Part shown: positions 49,001 to 59,900 of the stretch, in pieces
Layout: the number at the start of each line of letters is the position of its first letter
How positions within the stretch are numbered: position 1 is the first letter of the stretch
NCBI GenBank assembly: GCA_012064415.1
Contig: SSNU01000247.1
Coordinates: 294,131-358,130 of the forward strand
Direction: 5' to 3'
Length of the DNA: 64,000 nt
Source of the DNA: Gyrodactylus bullatarudis
Lineage: Eukaryota; Platyhelminthes; Monogenea; Gyrodactylidea; Gyrodactylidae
Position numbers and translations under genes: made by a program
Notes under the pieces: model-generated
Seen by the model: only the letters and a program-made list of their open reading frames with translations
Databases searched by the model: none
Told to the model about the DNA's origin: nothing

Positions 49001-52000
49001 AATTAGATGTGAGAAGACAATCTCCATCAAGTTAGAGTTCACATGGATATAGTAATAACCAGTGACCACACTTTGCTAGTAGGTTTAATGTCTAAAATTA
49101 CCTCTATTATGTCACAATTCAATATAAGAGATTTAGATATCATGTTTTATACATCACTATAATCATTTCAAGAAACTGAATTAGACTCTGACCCAGGTTC
49201 TAATGTAATGTAAGCCATTTAACAGCTAAAAAAAACAATTTAGTTCGACATTTCCAATATATGGCGTACATGGCATAAATGATTATGGCCTGATATCTTC
49301 CATAAAGACTCAGAAGTTGAATTTCTTGAACCATTCCAGAATCAACCATTTTATTTGAATCTATAGATGTGTCAAAAATGTTGAATAAATAGATTGTTGA
49401 CAGAGCTTTTAACCAATCGATAAATGTATCATTTTTAATAAAGACAAATGACAAATACATTTCTCTTGGGTTCCACACTGGGGCAAAAAAATGAATCTGA
49501 TATGAATGAGATAAATAAAGCACAAGATTTCAAATTACAAATGTGAATCGTTTGTCTTAGTTACGAAACTAAAAGGGGAGAATATTGATCTTCAAAATTG
49601 ATTCTTTCTCCCGCAAGATATGTAAAAATCTACAAATATTCTCACGAGACTTTACGCGTATTTACTGTTTTTATTTATAACTACTACGTCATAAAAGTAT
49701 ACGAGAACAAGTCAGACACGAGTTGAGTAATTATAATTGTTGTGAGAATTCTCAATTATCGACCTTTATTTTTAGGTCATTTTATCTTATTGATTAGGGT
49801 TTATATTCTATGCCTTAATAATAAGTTGATGTTTTAACCATGAAAAACACATTTTTGAAAATCAAAATGAAAATTTTTCATGTTCTGATATACAAAAATC
49901 CCATTTTCCCTAAAATCATCAAAATTTCTCTAATTTCCTGGGACTTTCTTCCGACATGTGAAAGAACACTCAATTTTTACTAAAAGCCCTATTTTTATTC
50001 AAAATGTTGCAAAAACTATTCAAAAATCTCAATTTTATCCTTTCTCGTAGTGAAATTCATTGAAAAAATCTTGGCGCGTGTTCAAAAATTGTCATCTTCA
50101 ATCGAGATTTTTTATATCAGAACAAACTCGAAAACGTATGGTTTTATAGGAAAAAATGCTTAGTTTTCGATAACCTTCAAAATGAGATTAAGGCTGGAAA
50201 AACTTGAAAAATTTAGCCTACTCTAATATTAAGCTCTTCATTCATGAAAAGATGAAATATCATTGATAAATTTATAGAATTTCAGATTTGAGTAAAAAAT
50301 TGGTTAAAGTGTGTCTTTTGATCCGATTTCCCAAATTCATCGAGAATAGCTGTAGGTGCTTAGGTATCCCACAGGCTCGTCTTATTTATCGCTGACTGTT
50401 ACAGCTTTCTAATGGATCCCATTTTGTCTAGTAAAAAGAAAATATAAATGTCCACCAATTGATGAATACTTGAATTTATTCTAAATGTTCTGAGAGTTTC
50501 TTTCGGGTGGGATCCATTACCAAATAAGAGGAACCTGTTGGATATATTACCTAAGCACCTATTACGAGAATTGATTGTACATTCGAATTAGGCCGGTAAA
50601 ATCAGCCATGAAATAAACAGCTCCTTTTAGTTCTAATGGTATTAACGGTTTTGAGTAAATCTTTTTTTTAAATGAGATAAAATTTCGATGAAAGTCATTT
50701 TCTTAGACACTCCCTAGTTTCGCATCCATTCAATGACAACTATGAAGCCCATTTTCTAGTCTATTTTGTTTATTTATTGGCATAAACAATGCCTACATAC
50801 AAGCGGTCTAGCGATCTTTCTCAATGCTCAAACAAAGAGCAAAAAAGATGAAATATTCTACCGGCTTAATTGAGAATAAAATAAAGAGAGAATAAATAAT
50901 TACCTATCTTTAATCTGGAATCTTTCAAAAATCCATTTGTCGATGTCGTCTGAGTTGTTGGGGACATGTTGGAAGGGTATCTTTTCAACATGAATGAACA
51001 CAGTCTTTGGCTCATCATTCCAACTCTCATTGCCCGGGATCCGGAGTCTCTTATCCAGTGGACATCCATTCCCATCTCCATAAATGATGGTACAATCGAT
51101 AATGTAATCAATAGACTCTTTCATCTTGTCAATAATCAGCTTGGTTCCAGTTAGCCGAGGTGTTAGATGATAGATTAGAGGATCAATTCCAATTTTACTC
51201 CCATGACTAACAGCCTTTGTGTATAAATCGAGGCGTTGCGGATTCATTATTCTGCCTTCTGGATAAATTACCATCCAGTACTGGAAAAGTAAAGTTTACA
51301 TTCTTAGCCCAAATTATAAAATTTAATGTTTGAAGGCGAGAGAAGTAGAAAAAAAAACCTAAAGTCTGAGCTGTCAAATCACTGAGATAAAGCAACCATA
51401 AGGCAATTGACATTGTGATAATTAGGGCCAAAAATTTGCAAAAACGTAGGAAATTTTCTTTCGAAATTAAGGATGAAAAAGAAATCCTTTATGATAAGCC
51501 AAAATTTAACAATGTTTTTCAAACAAATTTTATTATTGCCTACCAAAACAGTATAACTAAAATGGCCTGAATCGCTGAATAAAAAGAAATATTCTAGATG
51601 AGAATTCTTGAGAGTTTTGAGTATGCAGTTGATGAAGAACCCAGAAAATATCACGACAGAGAATAGAGAATGCAGCACAACAAATTAGATAGGACAAAAT
51701 CAGTCATCTATATTCAACCTATCTTCTTTTCAATCTATATAAAACCTTTAATATAATCAACTTATTCATTCAATATTTCTTTCAGAAATAAAAATGTGAA
51801 AAAATATTCAGATTACCATTTGAGGTCTAAAAGACTCAGCTTGTTTTGAAAATAAATCTCTCAATAATAATTCGTGTATAATTTTGTGGCCCTTAGTGAT
51901 CAATGATCACTGATCATCTTCAGATGACCTCCTTTCTAGACACATTAGCTAAAATCAAAAAGAGTGCCAATCAGATCAATTTTTAGTTTTGCAATGTTAA

Positions 52001-53843
52001 AAATGAAAATTATTTCTATCCTCAATTGAGTTTATCTGAATTAGAATTAGATTAAACTAAATTTGTATTTTATATTTAAAAAAAAGCAGAACTATTCAAT
52101 TCAACAGGTTAACCTTCCTAGACGAAATTAGTCAAGAGTGATATGAAAATTATTGAAAAGTACAATTTGTATCAAATGTAACCTTTACGTTTTGATTAGA
52201 CAAACTAACCGATAAACTTTAGATCATTTATTGATGAAAAATCGAGAGAATGTCATCCACATGTCAAAACGTTTCAGTAAACTGTAGTAATAAAGAGAGA
52301 TTGTAAAGTTCACCAAGTTCAAGGCTGTCACCTAGAAGATTTGGACTGAGTGAATACATGTTCTCTTCAATTTCCAAGTTTATCTCGTGTTCTGAAAGTG
52401 ATACATATATTTCAGTCAAAAAGAGAACTCTTACTTTTGCCTCTTGTTATAATTACAATTCTCCAAAGACAGCATAAAAGTTTCTCGTGTGAAAAATACT
52501 TTTTTAATAGAGTCGGATATTTAAAAAAACCTATATTCTCATCATGTCATAAAAAACTAGGTGTATGTTTCAAACATTTAATCGCCTGCTCTAAATTTCT
52601 CATACTTTAGAAGAGTTGATAATAATTTGCAACTTTTCTTTAATGCAAAATGGCTATGGCTTCTGGAGGAATCGCTATAAACCTATCTAAGATAATCTCA
52701 GGATGAATATACCCAAATAATATTTCTTTTATTTCGCCCTGTAAATAGGGAATTTTAACTTTATCATTCTTTTAGAAAATATAAAGAAGTTGTTTTCTAA
52801 TCATTCCGAGAATAGTCTCCCAACATTTCCAAGACATTCTAATTATAATTAGAAAATAATTATTTTCAACAATGTGAAAACTCTGATTAGAAAAAGGACT
52901 TTAAATAGACCATTGATTTGCTGTAGCAATGATATGTTGACGAAAAATATTTGAGCATGAGAATGAATTTGTTTGGCATTACTTATCAACTTACAGACGA
53001 TACTCGTCAATAGCCTTATGTTAATATTTTTTCTTCATAAGAAATCTTTTCAAGCCAAAAGAAGAAAAAAATCAAAGATACAATAGATCAAAAATAGGAG
53101 AATCATTTTGAGACTTGTTAAGAGAATCCTTTCTAGAGAACGGAGAAGGCATTCCTTTGGGATATACGCATAAATACCTAAATTATTGAGACACTCTTTG
53201 TATATGCATGCAATAACAGTTTTAAAAATTCATGACGATTCATCTCTACAAGATTATTATTCTTGAGAGAGAGAGAAAAATGACAATTTAGATAAACTCA
53301 CTGGTATTTTATTTTCATTGATGAAATTTGCTGTCTTTACCATCAAGTTGTCGTTGAAATTATTCCTATTTACAAATATGTAACCGTGCTATAGGAGCAA
53401 ATCATGAAAATAATCAGTACAAACCATTATCCCATAAAATCCAAACACTGGAATGTACTTGTAGATATGGCCAATAATGTATCGAATTTTTCCAATAGAA
53501 TCCAATCTCGATGCAATTAAATCTGGGATGATCCAATCAACTTGAGAAATTAGGATTAAAAACACTCACTGGTCGATGAATGATTTGAAATGAATAAGAC
53601 ATTCTTTTCCCTGCATTCATTCAAAAATGAAAGATCGCCATACAAATGTAGCTTTCTCGTGTTTAAGTTCTCGAAAAAGCATATAACGCCTCGTTGAGTA
53701 ATTGAATAAAATAATCCATCAATTCGGTAGTACCATTTTATGGGTAATATGAAATACAGTGCGAATAGGACACACCATAAGAGGCAAGAACTAATCAAGT
53801 AAAAAAAGATAACTGCAAACGTTAGGTAAGACTTGAAGCCCAT
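43026..53843 (-). CDS. Agpat5: AGPAT5-like acyltransferase A
   Basis: Belongs to the PlsC/AGPAT family that acylates lysophospholipids in ER or mitochondrial membranes; AGPAT5 is the closest family. Exons are 53570-53843, 53425-53540, 53302-53388, 50904-51280 and 43026-43401 (409 aa). The last exon lies 7.5 kb away. Motif I is NHSSTIDW (HX4D intact, split across introns). Motif II region is MHGYIFVNRNN. Motif IV is HLTPR. The family tail WIFERFQIKD is present. Motif III reads YPEGRIMN instead of the family PEGTR, so substrate binding may be changed. Membrane segments lie at the N-terminus and in the last exon. The start was chosen at MGFKSYLT to match copy B. Introns 1 and 2 are 29 and 36 nt. 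Confidence 0.92.
43493..43728. repeat. TTAA-flanked 236 bp element remnant
   Basis: Flanked by TTAA (43489-43492 and 43729-43732), with ends CCCTTCAAG and, on the opposite strand, CCCTTAAAA. The left end resembles that of the unit at 45784, which begins CCCCTTCAAGCCC. This is consistent with a piggyBac-type MITE, but the matching terminal repeat is only about 5 bp. It lies in intron 4 of the AGPAT5-like gene A. Confidence 0.4.
45784..45837. repeat. TTAA-flanked 54 bp unit
   Basis: Flanked by TTAA (45780-45783 and 45838-45841), with ends CCCCTT on both strands. It shares the TTAACCCCTTCAAGCCC-type left end with the unit at 43493. Probably a tiny piggyBac-type derivative. The terminal repeat is very short, so chance is possible. 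Confidence 0.4.
45865..46617. mobile_element. 753 bp foldback element with long arms
   Basis: The terminal arms of about 170 bp each (45865-46037 and 46440-46617) are inverted copies. Both begin TGTTACAGTGAATCTGGAAA and share CTACTCGAGTTATTCATAG. Each arm is itself made of short repeats of the form GGGAATCTAGAAACTC and AGAATCCCTA. The centre (about 46120-46440) is unique and non-coding. It lies in the long intron of the AGPAT5-like gene A. No clean target duplication was resolved. Confidence 0.85.
48797..49097. mobile_element. 300 bp MITE-like element
   Basis: Inverted repeats of about 40 bp bound it: they start TTAGACATTAAACCTACTAG, contain GCAAAGTGTG and end in the ATAACCAGTG region, with one or two mismatches. 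The inside is non-coding. It lies in the long intron 4 of the AGPAT5-like gene A. Confidence 0.75.
49889..50229 (-). repeat. Dispersed repeat R2, copy b
   Basis: Inverted counterpart of the repeat at 7254-7573, situated near the 5' end of the long intron of the AGPAT5-like gene A. Non-coding. Confidence 0.75.
51281..53301. other. Intron 3 of AGPAT5-like gene A
   Basis: About 2.0 kb between the exons at 50904-51280 and 53302-53388. I see no exon, terminal repeats or other clear structure in it beyond AT-rich sequence. The corresponding intron in paralogue B is only 28 nt. Confidence 0.6.
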
Positions 53844-54566
53844 ACGTTGGAGATGCTCTGAAACACTTAATCGGAGATTCAAATAAATTTTTTATTTGTG
53901 TACGATATCCATCAAAACAAACTCTAATAATATTTTGAACATTTGAACACAAAATTTTTTAACCGAACACATTTATGAAAATTTTAACACTTTTTCAACA
54001 AAACTCCTGTCAAGTCTAGCCACGAATCAGCTGAGTTAATTTAGTTTAGGAAAGCATATAGATTTGATTTTTCTACCAGAGAATAAATTAAACATTGACA
54101 ATATCTAATTATTTAATGTTCTTTGGTATGAAACTTGAGGAAAAGATTTGTTTGCTATACATTAAAATAAGCTCGATTAACTCTTGGATAAAATTTAATA
54201 GTTATCAAAGGACATAATACATTATTCCCAGTAACTATATCTTGATAAGAACAAGTTACACGACTTTGCAAGTCCATTCTTCAAGTTTATCTTAAAATTT
54301 TTAATGTGATTCTTTGATATTTATTTGGCCTACATTCATATATCTAAATAATTTGGATCAATTCTTTAGATTTAATTCACTCTAACTCAACTTTAAACCA
54401 TCATATTAATTTTAGCGATAAATTATGCATAGTGAACTTATTGAATAAATATACCTACATTATTATTACCTGTATTATTCTTTTTTTCTTCAATTTTGTT
54501 TATAGAACGGTGCATAAAGAATTCGTAAAATTCATCAAAATAATTTTTTTCTATTTAAATGAACAA

Positions 54567-56711
54567 TCACAAAATAAAAAAGTGCAAAAAGCCAAGAGTG
54601 AATAGACAAAATGTGATAGTGCTCAGAGAGAAAAATGTAAACACAGATGGAACAAAAAAGCAGATTGATGCCAAGCTCATTAGAAGGAAAAATTGGATAA
54701 AAGATTGGCCGAAACCAAGTTTGTAGGCTGTTCCATCAGGCCTGAGTATTCGAGACAAATCGGTATCCTGTGAAAAATCTCCGGTTGGCTTTAAAAACCT
54801 TTGAAAGCATTCCTGGGTATGCTCAAATGTGGGCTGCTTATAGTTGACAGAGTTAGACCAGCCTTTTTCCACTGAGAACTTCTCTTTTGATATGGAACCA
54901 TTTTCAAATAACTGTTTCATAAATCTATTGAATAAAACAAATGGTTAGGAAAATGTGTAAATTTTTCACTTCAAGTGTGTTATCATTTAGTTGAGAGATA
55001 TTAATTATTAATTAAACCGTAAATTCCCATGAACAATTAGGTCATGTGTTTGCAGAATTGATTTATTTTAATATTTGACAAATATCAGCTGTTAAATCTA
55101 ATGATAATCAGGGTAAACTGAGTAAATTCTGTACCAACAACATTATAAAAACATCAGAGATTGACTCAAAATTACTTTTAGGTTGTTAAAGATTTAAACA
55201 TTCATTTATTGATTGTTGATTTAATTGTTAAAGCATATAAATTGAATTTTTGATTTTGTAGAAAACCAATATAGTAAACTTCATTCATTCTTTAAAAGGC
55301 TTTTGAAGGTTGAAATAATTGTTTACCTATTTATAGCCTTGTGGATCGCAAATTAGATTCGGCATATTAGCTAACAAAAAAGTATAGTTGGGTGTAAATT
55401 TCTCTGAGCAAAGATTCAATAGGATGTTTCTTGTGCATTAATCAATTTGAGTAAAGTAGGAAAATCTTGGTAACCAAAGGCAACTAAAATAAACTTTTAC
55501 CCATCATAGTTATTCACTTGGTTAACAACTATGATTCTTTTATGAAAAAGGGAAGTAAAATCCGAGTAAATATGAAAGAAAAAAAGAATGGGAAATCCTC
55601 AACAATTCCTTTTATGCATTATAGAAGAATTTTCTATGGCGTGCACTGTTCACAAAAGAAGGGGTGTTAGAACTAACCTTTGAGCTGAATTTAATAAACT
55701 TTTACATAATATCTGGAGAGATATAGCTTAAATAAAATGATTAATGACAAGACTTATTCTTTTTCCACGAGACAACTCACCCATCTTTAATTTGGAAACG
55801 TTGATAAATCCATTTGTCAAGGTCAACCTTGGGTACTTTTGATATTGGTATTCTTTCAAGGTGAATATGAACTGATTTGACATTGTCATGCCATTTATCA
55901 ATGCCTGGTATTGGCTTCCTTTTATCTAGAGGAACTGAGTCTTTATCGCCAAAGACAATTGTGACGTCAAGAATTGAGTCAATTGAATTTCTCATATTCT
56001 TGAGAATCAATGATAAACCCTTAGTTCTCGGGGTTAAATGATATTTTAACGGTTCAAGGCCATTGCGTTCTGCATAATCACAACTTTTATTGAATATATT
56101 TAGTTTTTCTGGATTCATTCGAGTACCTTCAGGGAATATGGCAAGCCACAACTGTAAGGGTTAATGCAATTATTCTTACTGGAATTTTCTTTTCGACCAT
56201 GAATTTCGTAGAACTTTCCAAGATTGTTGAGTTAAAGTTATTTCTATTGACAAAAACATAGCCATGCTGAAATAAATTAATTCAATTGCATTTACCATAT
56301 ATCCGTATATTCCAAAGAATGGTATGTATTTAAAGACATGACCAATAATGAAACGTAACCGACCAATTCCACCCTGTCGAGCGGTGATAAAATCTGCAAT
56401 AAGCCAGTCGACTGAAAAGTCATGGAAAAGAATTTACTAGTTGACTGATGGTTGGATATGAAAATCATGTTCTCTTTACGATATGAAGTAAGTGCATCTA
56501 AATCTCCATAAAAATGGGTTTTGCTGATATTTAGGTTGTCATAAAGAAAAATTATGGCTCTTTGAGTCAAAGAATAAAACTTTGTGTCCAAATAATTGAA
56601 TAATTTGAAAGGAATAATAAAGTAGAGCATGAATAAGAATATATACAGAAAGCCAGCTCCTATCATGAAATACAAGAGACATATAACAGATAATATTGAC
56701 TTTAATCCCAT
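54567..56711 (-). CDS. Agpat5: AGPAT5-like acyltransferase B
   Basis: Tandem paralogue of the gene at 43026-53843. Exons are 56438-56711, 56296-56411, 56180-56266, 55781-56151 and 54567-54924 (401 aa). The first three exons have exactly the same lengths as in A (274, 116 and 87 nt). Motif I is NHQSTIDW, motif II region MHGYVFVNRNN, motif III the canonical FPEGTRMN, motif IV HLTPR. It ends in WIYQRFQIKD and a hydrophobic C-terminus, with a second hydrophobic segment near the N-terminus. The protein is probably an integral-membrane lysophospholipid acyltransferase. The first three introns are only 26, 29 and 28 nt; the fourth is 856 nt. The gene starts 226 bp from the divergent gene at 56938. 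Confidence 0.94.
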
Positions 56712-56937
56712 GCTTTTTAATTTTCACTGTGAAAATGTTGTTTTTTAAAATTTCTTTTGGGATTTAATGCAAAAATTTTCAAATCAACGCTCAGATTTTA
56801 ACTCAAAATTCATTCGTCTTTTGTTGAAATAAGCACACCTTCACGCGTTATTATGAATTTTTTTCCTATGATTTCATAAAATCCATCCCAAGAAAAATTA
56901 CACAATCCCTACTATTTATTAGTGATATGAAAATATT
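56712..56937. promoter_or_regulatory. Head-to-head promoter interval
   Basis: 226 bp between the start codons of the AGPAT5-like gene B (minus) and the uncharacterised gene (plus). AT-rich, with no clear core promoter motif. It must hold both promoters, and sharing of elements is inferred. Confidence 0.45.
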
Positions 56938-59900
56938 ATGAGTTCATCCAACTTCCCTGTTAAATTCAATGACGTTGATTCCGATTATGACGAGCGTCAA
57001 TGCTCACCTACGAATGTTGGCAAAGAATCAACCCAGAATATTTCGAATCCTCTATTGGAGTCTTTTATGTTTCAATCTCAGTATGATCTTGAAAAGTTTG
57101 ATTTTGACTATGACAAGAAACTTAAAGGTAATTAATAATTTTTCAACTACAAATTCAGCTGTTGAATGCGTCAATGAAACAAATGATATTGCACATGACA
57201 CACAGTTAACTATAGGTTAGTTGAATCATTATTATGGTTATTATTTATAATCCTTTTTTGAGAACTAATCAATATAGTCTTTCCAATCTAAAGATTTATA
57301 TCAATCTTAGAATAATCTTGAGAAAACAGGCCTAGTTTCCAATCGAGAGTTTTGTCAACCATTAAAGTCTGATTAAACTCTTTTAATGTTGTTGAATTTT
57401 TCTAAAGAGACATCAGCAACCCCTTCAAATCATATCAACGTCCAGTCTGAAACAAAAACACCAAGAATTTCTACAGCTTCCTCCAATAATACAGTATTCA
57501 ATGCTCAAAATATTGATCACGAGAATAATAAAGAGAACACAAGTCCAGGTAATTTATTTTACTTAACTATTCTACATGATAAAAATAATTATATATCAGG
57601 TGATTTTTATCTAGCTATTTAGATTTTACTTTGCCTTTGAATTCATTAGCTTTTCTTGCAGACGATAGATCTGAACGTGATTCAAAGGTTAGCAATCAGA
57701 CTAGTCCTCGGCCTCAAGCTCAAAGTTTTACTGTGAGCTTTAATTCAGACGACAAGCCTATCACATCAATGCCTCCACGCCTTATTAAGGTACGCCTAAT
57801 TATTTTAAATTGATTTTCAACCTAATTGTAATTTTCTTCTCTAAATTAATTCAGCAAGCAAAGTTATATGAGCAAAAGCGCGAAGAAAAACTTGCTGCTA
57901 GTCTAGCCAAGACACAAGAACAAATCAAATTGATAAATGTCCCTGTAAAGCGCCAAACATATGCCCCGGTGAAACCTGCAAATAATATTCCTCTACGTAA
58001 TCGAATTGTGAGTTTCAATTTTTTATATATATGGTAGGTTAAATTTTGAGCGTGAATATTCCATTTTTGTGCAGTAGATTTAAGAGGTTTCTACCTAGAA
58101 TTTAAATTCAACGAGATTAATGTAGAGATTTATCATCTTGAATCCCTAGGGTAATCTTTATTGCTTAATGCTTATCAAAGTCGGAGATTTCTCTTATTTT
58201 TAAAGTACATTCTCTATTTGCTCAAAATGCTCAGGAGGATACATTGAAAATTCCTATGCTTTTATATCCAAAAAGTTTGCTGCATAACTAATAGTTATTA
58301 AATATGATTATAAAGATTCATTATGTTATATTTTTAAATATTTACTTGGGTCGATAATTATAATTATTAGTTGTGGATGGTAGATAAAGATTTGTAATTT
58401 CTTTGTGAAAACCTGAATTTTTTTCCCAAGACTTCGAAATCAACCAAAGAAATTTCAACAACCAGTACAACAAAATCATCTGTTTCAAATCCTCCATCAA
58501 AAGCGCCATTCAGAGCTGGAGGTGTTACATCGACAGCCTTGAATAATCCTTCATGTAAAGTGCCTCAGAGATATGTCCCTTCAAAGAATTCAACAAAAAC
58601 GAATACGTTACCTAAGAATGATACTCTTCCTAAATCAAATGTAGGGAAAGCTCCCGAAACTAATACCGGTAATTATTAATAAAAAATGGTTGATTTTATA
58701 ATCCCAAAGACCATCTAGATTTGAATTATGATTATTAGATATAATTAATCCATCATCGTTTTTCTCTCTTATTTAAACACTTACCAGATAAACTCAAAAT
58801 AAACAAAAAAAGATGAACATTGAAAATACTCATTTAATTTTTTTTCTATAATATAGTTACAGAAAAGAAATTTGGCTTCTACCAGAGAAGTCTTTCATGT
58901 AAAGTTTTCTTTTCTCAATTATCCCGATCAATAACATGCACCAAACAAACATTATCCTGCATAATAAACCTTTCTTTCCATTCTTCTTGACAATGTGTGA
59001 ATGATTATTACTAAGTTTGAAATGGTCCCATACTCTCAGCTCTAATCCTTTTATTCATTTATTTTTGCATTAATTAATCTTGGAAAAAATGATCTTGCTA
59101 TTACTTTAATCGCTAACCATTATTTTTATCCAACCCTTTTTGATTAGGTAATATTATTTAACACTGCAAACATCTTGCATAAATTATGAATTAGATATTT
59201 AAATATTTGTAGGAATTCGTACGAATCACTAGAGGAATTGTGAATCGTGTAAAATATCCTTACAATTTACTATACAGTGATTCGTAAGAATCCCTGTTCA
59301 ATTCGGTAATTCATACAAATCACTAGTGAATCGTGAAAATGATTTTAATTTACTGCTCAATTTTTTAAAAATATTGCACAAGTTAAAATCCTTCATCTGT
59401 ACATGATAAACCACTACGTTTTTCGATATAGATGATTAAAAAAGCAATCTGTGGTTTTCATCCCCAACGTTCTATATATGTAGGGGATGAAGAAGAATCT
59501 AATTTACAAGATAATTTGAATTCGAGTCTTGGAAATCTCCCAAAAAATTCTCCTCTCGATGTGCAGATCATAATAGGCCATGTTAACCACCCACGATGAT
59601 CAGTTGGCATTAAAATAAATTGAGCCTTGTGTATGCCAACCACAGACTGATTTCCTAATTATTAATTCCAAAACCCATAGTTGTCTATGTACAGATAGTG
59701 GTTGGAATATTTTAAATATTTGAGTAGAAATTAAAATAATTTTCACGATTCATGGTAACATATATACATCCGAATGTCCCGGAAGAGTAGTTCATCATCT
59801 TCAATTTAACTAATTTTGATTGAAAACTTTTTAAAATTATTAAATTAAATCAGGATTAGGGATTGATAAGACCTGGCGAAATATACACAAATTCATTTTT

